A DNA stretch of 64,000 bases from Halorubrum sp. 48-1-W (GTDB taxonomy: Archaea; Halobacteriota; Halobacteria; Halobacteriales; Haloferacaceae): assembly GCF_003287355.1 (NCBI RefSeq), contig NZ_QMIM01000016.1:50401-114400 (forward strand), given 5' to 3'. Under the pieces are notes generated by a model, which was not told where the DNA came from, ran no database searches, and was given only the letters and a program-made list of their open reading frames with translations. The translations under genes were made by a program, and so were the position numbers. Shown here one piece after another: positions 53,608-59,515 of this stretch; the stretch's first letter is position 1, and each line of letters starts with the position of its first letter.

Positions 53608-54066
53608 ATGGACGGAGAGGACGTCTCGGAGATGGAGCCGCTGACCGCGGAGGCGGTGTCGCTCATCGAACGCCGGATCGAGGAGGAGCACGGGTATCTC
53701 TCGTGGCTGAACACGTCGGTCGACGTCGTCGAGCGCGGGCGAATGGTGCTGTCGATCCCGTTCGATCCGAAACTGACGAACGCCGACGGGCGGACGATCC
53801 ACGGCGGCGTCGCGGCGACGCTGATCGACACGGCGGGCGGGCTCGCCCAGCGGACCGCGTTCGAGGAGCCGCTCTCGGGCGACGTGGCGACGGTGAACCT
53901 CAACACGAACTACCTCCGGCCCGCGAACGGCGACCTCGAGGCGGAGGCGACGGTCGTCCGGTCGGGCGGCTCCATCGGCGTCAGCGAGATGTCGGTGACG
54001 AGCACGACCGAGAACGGTTCCTCGGAGGTCGTCGTCGGTCAGGGGTCGTTCCGGCTCTTCCGGTGA
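53608..54066 (+). CDS. PaaI-family hotdog thioesterase
   Basis: 152 residues from ATG 53608, after which the conserved fold begins (an in-frame upstream start would add 18 non-conserved residues). Hotdog signature: LSWLNTSVDVVERGRMVLSIPFDPKLTNADGRTIHGGVAATLIDTAGGLAQRTAF, with the catalytic HGG and Asp of the helix, then TVNLNTNYLRPANGDLEAEATVVRSGG. Cleaves acyl-CoA thioesters; the acid is not predictable. Last gene before the tRNA fragment. Confidence 0.9.
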   Translation: MDGEDVSEMEPLTAEAVSLIERRIEEEHGYLSWLNTSVDVVERGRMVLSIPFDPKLTNADGRTIHGGVAATLIDTAGGLAQRTAFEEPLSGDVATVNLNTNYLRPANGDLEAEATVVRSGGSIGVSEMSVTSTTENGSSEVVVGQGSFRLFR

Positions 54067-54131
54067 ACGGCCCGGCGGGATCGCCCCACACCGACACCCC
54101 TTAGTCGGGGGACCACGACACGTGAACTCGA

Positions 54132-54191
54132 GGTGGGATGGCAGAGTGGCCCATTGCGCCGGTCTTGAAAACCGGTAGCCCCGCTTCGCGG
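54132..54191 (+). pseudogene. Truncated tRNA-Ser (anticodon TGA), 3' part missing
   Basis: Acceptor 5' strand GGTGGGA at 54132-54138, then T8-G9, a serine-type D arm, and an anticodon stem CCGGT/ACCGG enclosing loop CTTGAAA with anticodon TGA. The class II variable arm begins CCCCGC-TTC-GCGG, but after 54191 the sequence becomes AATTTCCCCCC and no T arm (GGTTCGAATCC) or closing acceptor strand (TCCCACC) follows in the next hundred bases. So only about the 5' two thirds is present and it cannot fold normally. The break coincides with a shift to AT-rich DNA. Confidence 0.85.
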
Positions 54192-54493
54192 AATTTCCCC
54201 CCGAAATCACCTGATTCCAGCCTTCTACTCCAAGTATTCATTATTGGATAATATAAAGATACGGGATCGATGGGCCGGGCTAAACACTTCCTTTCTTAAA
54301 AACAGATGCCGGATGAAAAAGAATAACTCAAATAGTAGTACCTTTAGACAGACTCCGTAATCGACGGCCAGTCTCTGTACAAAAATCGCACCATGAGCGC
54401 TTAGGCGAATGGCTCAGTACGTATCAAAAACAGCCAAATTGTGGCAATCACCGGGTACATTGATATGATAACCGTCTGAACCCTCAATCATCT
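54192..54493. other. 302-base AT-rich intergenic region at the island edge
   Basis: No gene, tRNA remainder or transposase was seen. It contains a short inverted repeat (ATTTC, CCCCC loop, GAAAT, about 54193-54207) directly after the tRNA break and TATA-like strings near 54460 that may serve the following gene. Composition is clearly lower in GC than everything to the left. Confidence 0.5.
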
Positions 54494-55576
54494 ATGAATG
54501 AGGACGCTGTGAAAGACTACGTCGATCACGCGCAAGCGACTATTGAGGCGGCCCCACAAATGGATGAGGCCAACACGAAAGCCGCCGTTCTACGTGACTT
54601 TCTCGACCTTCTCGACTGGACGATCCCCGATAACACCCAACTGGAATACTCTGTAGAAGCCTTCGGGAAGACCTACAAGGTTGATTACGCTCTCATTCTG
54701 GACGGTACTCCCGTTGCCTTTCTTGAAGCTAAAGGCGTAGACACGACGCTTACGGACAAGCATAGAAAACAGTTAGAAGCCTATCTCAAGAACGAAGACG
54801 TGAACTTGGGTATCCTCACGAACGGAGAGAAATACGAGTTCTATCGTCGGGAAGTGATTGACACTAAAGTCAACGTGAATACACTCGGAAGAACGGGCCT
54901 CCAGAGTCTTCCTGAGAGAGTTACGACACTAAGGGCCTTCACCAAAGACGCGATCCAGAACAACGAGTGGGAGAAGATTCTCAACCGAATCAAGGAACTC
55001 CGAGAAGCACGCACGACACTTGAGAGAGAGAAAGAGGATTTAGCGACGGAAGTTGCGGAACTGTTCTCTGAACGGGTTTCGGGGAAGATCACTCCTCTGG
55101 CGGAGTCCCAAGCAAAGGAGATGATTGACCGTCTGATCGGTGATATTGAGAACGAAATCAATAGTGACGGGGACTCACCCGACCGAGACGGTTTAGAAGA
55201 ATCATCTCAAGCTGTAGTTAAGAAAGATCAGACGGATTCCAGCGGGGCTTATCAGATCACGTTCTTTGATGGGGAGAACGAGCTTGCCGAGTTCAGCGCG
55301 TCGCAACAGGCCGACGTGTTCATTGAGGCTGTGGATTATCTCGTTAGAAATCATAACCTCATCTCGGAACTTGAGCCACTTCCGTACATTCCGGGGCGGA
55401 CCCGCCCCATCATCCACGATGAGATTAGTTTTGAAGGGAAGGAGATGAAGCAACCACGGGAACTTGCTGGAGGATATTATCTTGAAGTCAATCTTAGCTC
55501 TGGACAAAAACAGAGAGAACTAAACCGGTTGGTTGAGAGGTGTAAGATTAGTATAGTATTCAACTGTAAATGGTAG
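54494..55576 (+). CDS. Solo HsdR-N-type (type I/IV) restriction endonuclease
   Basis: 360 residues. An N-terminal PD-(D/E)XK nuclease domain typical of type I R subunits is visible: a helical start with AVLRDFLDLLDW, catalytic Asp64 in YKVDYALILDG, Glu78-x-Lys80 in FLEAK, and QLEAY (93-97), the QxxxY motif. It continues with VNLGILTNGEKYEFYRR. A helical, coiled-coil-like stretch (about 155-225) precedes a C-terminal domain (about 245-350) of unknown type. No helicase motor is present, so it cannot translocate as HsdR does; it may act as a modification-dependent or autonomous restriction enzyme. Start ATG 54494. Confidence 0.82.
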   Translation: MNEDAVKDYVDHAQATIEAAPQMDEANTKAAVLRDFLDLLDWTIPDNTQLEYSVEAFGKTYKVDYALILDGTPVAFLEAKGVDTTLTDKHRKQLEAYLKNEDVNLGILTNGEKYEFYRREVIDTKVNVNTLGRTGLQSLPERVTTLRAFTKDAIQNNEWEKILNRIKELREARTTLEREKEDLATEVAELFSERVSGKITPLAESQAKEMIDRLIGDIENEINSDGDSPDRDGLEESSQAVVKKDQTDSSGAYQITFFDGENELAEFSASQQADVFIEAVDYLVRNHNLISELEPLPYIPGRTRPIIHDEISFEGKEMKQPRELAGGYYLEVNLSSGQKQRELNRLVERCKISIVFNCKW

Positions 55577-55587
55577 ATCTCTATAGA

Positions 55588-56538
55588 TTACCGGGATCTC
55601 ATCAAATAGGGTGGGTTCTGAACAGATTGTTCCAGCAGTGGCTTTATTGTCTCTTCCACCTCATGTTTTTCTATAATATCGATCTGATTTCGTAATTCAG
55701 AATGATTCTTGAGTTCTGAGAGTCGATCTTCACCAACACCTCTAACTACTGTAATCGTTTGAACAATATCCAATAAGCTTGCTCTTCGTAGTGGATTTTG
55801 AATCGCCTCTTTTTCACCGGGTTCATCGTTCGTTCCAGAATAATCTTTGATTTCTATCTGTACAAATTGATGAGGATTAATGGGATATATAACATCGAAT
55901 TCCGGGTTTGGAGAATAATCGATGAAATCAACCACTAAGTTTCCAACAAAAGATTCTGATAATGGCTTCAATTCAGCCAGTATTTGTTCTTCGAATTCTC
56001 CTGCTTCTTTACGTTCTAATGAAAGATCCGCATTTTCATGCTCAATATTTTGTAGAGTGAAGCCCTCTCCGGTATATATATCCACTTCTTCAACACCAAT
56101 ACCGTGATATTGTTCTGCCTTCTTTTCTAATTCAGTTACTAACTTTCCACGCAGATCTCTGGCCGCATTTTTGTTATTTGAAACCAGATGAACAACACCA
56201 TTAAAATGATGAGAGGGAACAATCACTGTTTCTCCTCTGTTATAATAGACACGGCTCCGTCGATTCGAGGACACATTTCCTATTCTAATATTACCCTCCG
56301 GAACAGGGAGAACCTCCTTGATTGGTTCAATCTCTGTCTCCACGATCTCCGCATATTTTTCTTTCAAAGTGTGGGGACTGATTTCCTCGCAAAGTTCTAT
56401 AGCTGATTTATGAAAAAGAACGTCAGCAGTGTCCTCCCAAGTACGTTCGGGGAGCCGTCGTCGGTAGTTATCATCTGTTTTAATTCCATCTCCTTCCCAT
56501 GTCAATTGTAAGTGTTCTATAGTGTTCACGTTACTCAT
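55588..56538 (-). CDS. Uncharacterised protein with PD-(D/E)XK-like segment
   Basis: 316 residues, the most AT-rich gene of the window. The C-terminal half holds a possible nuclease signature: helix EFEEQILAEL (181-190), then EFDVIYPINPHQFVQIEIKDYS with Asp215, Glu229 and Lys231, arranged as D-x13-E-x-K. The N-terminal half (about 1-165) has no recognised domain. It sits between two restriction genes, on the opposite strand to both. Probably a defence-related nuclease, but function is inferred from motif and neighbours only. Confidence 0.62.
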   Translation of the reverse strand: MSNVNTIEHLQLTWEGDGIKTDDNYRRRLPERTWEDTADVLFHKSAIELCEEISPHTLKEKYAEIVETEIEPIKEVLPVPEGNIRIGNVSSNRRSRVYYNRGETVIVPSHHFNGVVHLVSNNKNAARDLRGKLVTELEKKAEQYHGIGVEEVDIYTGEGFTLQNIEHENADLSLERKEAGEFEEQILAELKPLSESFVGNLVVDFIDYSPNPEFDVIYPINPHQFVQIEIKDYSGTNDEPGEKEAIQNPLRRASLLDIVQTITVVRGVGEDRLSELKNHSELRNQIDIIEKHEVEETIKPLLEQSVQNPPYLMRSR

Positions 56539-56694
56539 TAAGAGATGTAGAACTTAAATCATATTTAAGATAACTTATGATTTGTTTGTATATTAGCATA
56601 ATTGTATCTCAGTAATCAATATATCATATTACACACTATTTTAAAACCCAACAACACCACAGGAGATATGACCCCCTGAATATACTACTCCTCT
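56539..56694. promoter_or_regulatory. AT-rich divergent promoter region of the R-M operon
   Basis: A 156-base region between divergent genes. TATTTTAAAACC at about 56637-56648 is TATA-like, some 50 bases before hsdM. AGGAGAT directly precedes a three-codon mini-ORF (ATG ACC CCC TGA, 56668-56679), an unusual element that could act as a leader peptide. A second TATA-like GAATATACT lies just before the hsdM ATG. Confidence 0.4.
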
Positions 56695-58200
56695 ATGTCG
56701 CTGTCACTCCCCGACCTCGATTCTCACCTCTTCAAATGTGCCGATATAATCCGCGACGCCGTCGATCCGACTGACTACAAAGAGTTCATTCTCCCGCTCG
56801 TCTACTACAAGGCGATTTCCGACGAGTACGAGAAGCAATACAAGAAGAACGTTGAGAAGTACGGTGACGAAGACCTCGCCCGACGCCCGAAGCTCTACGA
56901 CGTTCCCGTTGTTCCCGAAGGCTACCTGTGGAACGACCTCCGAAGCGTCAGCGACAACGTTGACCAAGCTCTGAACGAGGCCTTCGACGCCGTCACCGAC
57001 GCGAACCCCGAGCTACAAGGCGTCTTTCGAGCCAACTACATAGACGCCGACGCCCTTGACGACGATCGCCTTGGGAAACTGGTTGAACACCTCTCGACAC
57101 ACGACCTCGACAGGGACAGTATCCCGCCGGATATGCTCGGCGAGGCGTACATGGACCTCGTCCGTCAGTTCGCTGAAGAAGAAGGGAAATCAGGCGGTCA
57201 GTTCTTCACGCCCCCACATATCGTCAACCTCTGTGTGCGGCTCGTAGACGACTTTGAGGACGGTCAAACGTTCCACGACCCAACGGTCGGATCCGGGGGA
57301 ATGCTCATTGAGGCGGCCCGCTACTACCGTGAGGAGCAAGGTGGCGACCCTGAGAAGCTTCGGTTCACCGGGCAAGAGATCAACCCGGACATTGCCGCGA
57401 TCGCGAAGATGAACCTCTCCATTCACGGGCTGAATGGGACCATCGAACGGGAGGACTCTCTCTCGAAACCAGCGTTCACCAACGAGGATGAAAACGAGCT
57501 AACGCGGTTCGATCGGGTTCTCGCCAACTTCCCCTTCTCGGCGGATTGGGCGAAAGATGAGCTACAGGACGACCCCTACAATCGATTCGACTGGCACGAG
57601 AAGCTCCCCCGAGCGGACCGTGGCGACTACGCATTCATTCAGCACATCGCGAAGCAACTGAAGCTCCCCGACAAGGATGGACATGGGGGGAAGGCGGCGA
57701 TCGTTATTCCTCATGGTGTTCTGTTCCGGAAACACGAGTCACGGTATCGAAAGGCAATGTTGGAGAACGACATGGTGGAGACGATTGTCGGTCTCCCCCA
57801 AAACCTGTTCCAGAACAACTCGATCCCATCGGCTGTTCTTGTGTTGAATACGGACAAAACAGAGGAACGGGAGAACGAGATCCAGTTCATCCACGCCGCT
57901 GATGAGGACTTCTACAAGGAACTCTCTAACCAGAACGAACTGACCGAGGAGGGGCTGGACCACATCGTTGAGAATTTCCGTGGGTGGACATCCGAAGAAC
58001 GAGTGAGTCGAACTGTCCCGTTGGATGAGATTCGGGAGAACGACTACAATCTCAATATCGCTCTGTACGTCGATACGACCGAGCCAGAGGGAGACATTAA
58101 CGTAGAAGAGGAATTGGCGAAGTTGCGCGATTTACAGGCCGAACGCGGCGAGATAGAGGCGACGATGAATGAACATATGGAGGCGCTAAACTATGAGTGA
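56695..58200 (+). CDS. hsdM: Type I restriction-modification N6-adenine methyltransferase HsdM
   Basis: 501 residues. N-terminal HsdM_N helical domain (about 5-130), then the gamma-class methylase: GGQFFTPP (167-174), SAM-binding motif I DPTVGSGGMLIEA (195-207), TGQEINPDIAAIAKMNL (about 225-241) and catalytic motif IV as ANFPF (277-281), where NPPF/Y is the common form. It methylates adenines in the target set by HsdS, protecting host DNA. It heads an operon with hsdS, hsdR and a metallopeptidase gene; its end overlaps hsdS by eight bases. Less GC-rich than core genes. Confidence 0.95.
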   Translation: MSLSLPDLDSHLFKCADIIRDAVDPTDYKEFILPLVYYKAISDEYEKQYKKNVEKYGDEDLARRPKLYDVPVVPEGYLWNDLRSVSDNVDQALNEAFDAVTDANPELQGVFRANYIDADALDDDRLGKLVEHLSTHDLDRDSIPPDMLGEAYMDLVRQFAEEEGKSGGQFFTPPHIVNLCVRLVDDFEDGQTFHDPTVGSGGMLIEAARYYREEQGGDPEKLRFTGQEINPDIAAIAKMNLSIHGLNGTIEREDSLSKPAFTNEDENELTRFDRVLANFPFSADWAKDELQDDPYNRFDWHEKLPRADRGDYAFIQHIAKQLKLPDKDGHGGKAAIVIPHGVLFRKHESRYRKAMLENDMVETIVGLPQNLFQNNSIPSAVLVLNTDKTEERENEIQFIHAADEDFYKELSNQNELTEEGLDHIVENFRGWTSEERVSRTVPLDEIRENDYNLNIALYVDTTEPEGDINVEEELAKLRDLQAERGEIEATMNEHMEALNYE

Positions 58201-59515
58201 GGAGGCGACGTTGGACGAATTTACCGACGTGGATAGTGAAGAGAATGACGGGAAACATCAGATCACAGGATTTGGAACGTTCCCATCTGAGTGGGATAAA
58301 AAAGCCATTACAACATGTGCTAAAATACGCGATAGCGAACGTATTCCACTCAATTCGCAAGAGAGGGAAGAAAAAAAGCCGGGTAATATACCTTATTATG
58401 GAGCAAATGGTGTTCTGGACTATATTGACGAATATATTTTTGACTCAGAACTCATACTTCTCGCAGAAGACGGGGGGCATTTTGAGGAGTATCAAGAGCG
58501 CCCTATTGCCTACCGTATTTCTGGCAAGTCTTGGGTGAACAATCACGCCCATATCTTGGAGGCAAGAGATGGTGTTGTAACAGATTATCTTTTTTATTCT
58601 CTTGAACACCGCAATTTAGTCCCCTATGTATCGGGTAGTACACGTTCTAAGTTAACTCAGAGTATGCTGAGGAAGGTCAAGATACCTTCTCCATCACTCC
58701 CTGAACAGCGCAAGATCGCTACCGTACTCTACACGGTTGACCGGGCGATTGAGAAGACCGTAGAAATGCGGGAACAGGTGGAGCGGGTAAGGGCCGGAAT
58801 AGCGCAAGACTTGTTCCGTAACGGAATCTCCCAAGGGAACACAAAGGATACGTGGCTCGGTGAAATTCCCGAAGATTGGGACGTAGTACCGTTTTCAGAA
58901 ATCGTTAATTCTAATCGCAACGGTCTTTACAAATCGAAGGACGCATACGGCGAAGGATACCCGATTGCCAAGATGGGTAACGCTCTTGAGAAGCGTACTC
59001 TTGATATGTCCTCTGCGGACAGGCTGGAATTGACTAACGAAGAAAATGAAAAGTACGGGCTAAAAAAAGGCGACCTGATATTTGCCCGGCGCGCTCAAGA
59101 AGTGTCTGCGGCTGGTGATTGTTGCTATGTTCCCGAACTTGACGAATTAACTGTTTTTGAGTCTTCACTGATTCGCGTTCGGTTGTCAGAAAGAGCAAAT
59201 CCTCGATTCTATACACAGTATTTCGATAGTCCCGTAGGTTCCCGTTCAATCGACCGTATTGTAACAGAAACCAGCATTTCGGGAGTAGCAACCAGCGATC
59301 TCCTTGATCTGAAAGTCGCTGTACCAAGTCCTACTGAACAAGATGAAATAGCCTCGATTATGTGGCAATTTGATGAGCAAGAGAAGGCACTAAAGAAGGA
59401 GATACAGCAGTACAAACGTCTCAAACGAGGCATCCAACAGGATCTTCTCTCTGGGAATATCAGAATGACCGACACTAACATAGAGGTGCCCGACAAAATC
59501 ACCCAACATGGTTAG
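58193..59515 (+). CDS. hsdS: Type I restriction-modification specificity subunit HsdS
   Basis: 440 residues with two target-recognition domains: TRD1 (about 20-165) beginning GFGTFPSEWDKKAITTCAKI, a conserved helix ending PEQRKIATVLYTVDRAIEK, then TRD2 (about 215-390) starting WLGEIPEDWDVVPFSEI and a second helix PTEQDEIASIMWQFDEQEKAL. These two repeats are the standard HsdS plan and define the two half-sites. The first TRD is notably AT-rich and richer in Lys/Ile/Tyr than the flanks, consistent with recombination-driven TRD exchange. Overlaps hsdM and hsdR by eight bases each. Confidence 0.94.
   Translation: MSEEATLDEFTDVDSEENDGKHQITGFGTFPSEWDKKAITTCAKIRDSERIPLNSQEREEKKPGNIPYYGANGVLDYIDEYIFDSELILLAEDGGHFEEYQERPIAYRISGKSWVNNHAHILEARDGVVTDYLFYSLEHRNLVPYVSGSTRSKLTQSMLRKVKIPSPSLPEQRKIATVLYTVDRAIEKTVEMREQVERVRAGIAQDLFRNGISQGNTKDTWLGEIPEDWDVVPFSEIVNSNRNGLYKSKDAYGEGYPIAKMGNALEKRTLDMSSADRLELTNEENEKYGLKKGDLIFARRAQEVSAAGDCCYVPELDELTVFESSLIRVRLSERANPRFYTQYFDSPVGSRSIDRIVTETSISGVATSDLLDLKVAVPSPTEQDEIASIMWQFDEQEKALKKEIQQYKRLKRGIQQDLLSGNIRMTDTNIEVPDKITQHG

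Noticed and set aside
54192..54260. Degenerate T arm completing the tRNA
   Set aside because: The GAATTTCCCCCCGAAATC stretch has no TTCGAAT loop and cannot pair with the acceptor strand GGTGGGA, so it is not a tRNA 3' part.
54494..55576. Site-specific integrase next to the tRNA fragment
   Set aside because: Motifs in the first gene are those of an HsdR-N nuclease; no R-H-R-Y tyrosine recombinase pattern was found in any frame of the island.
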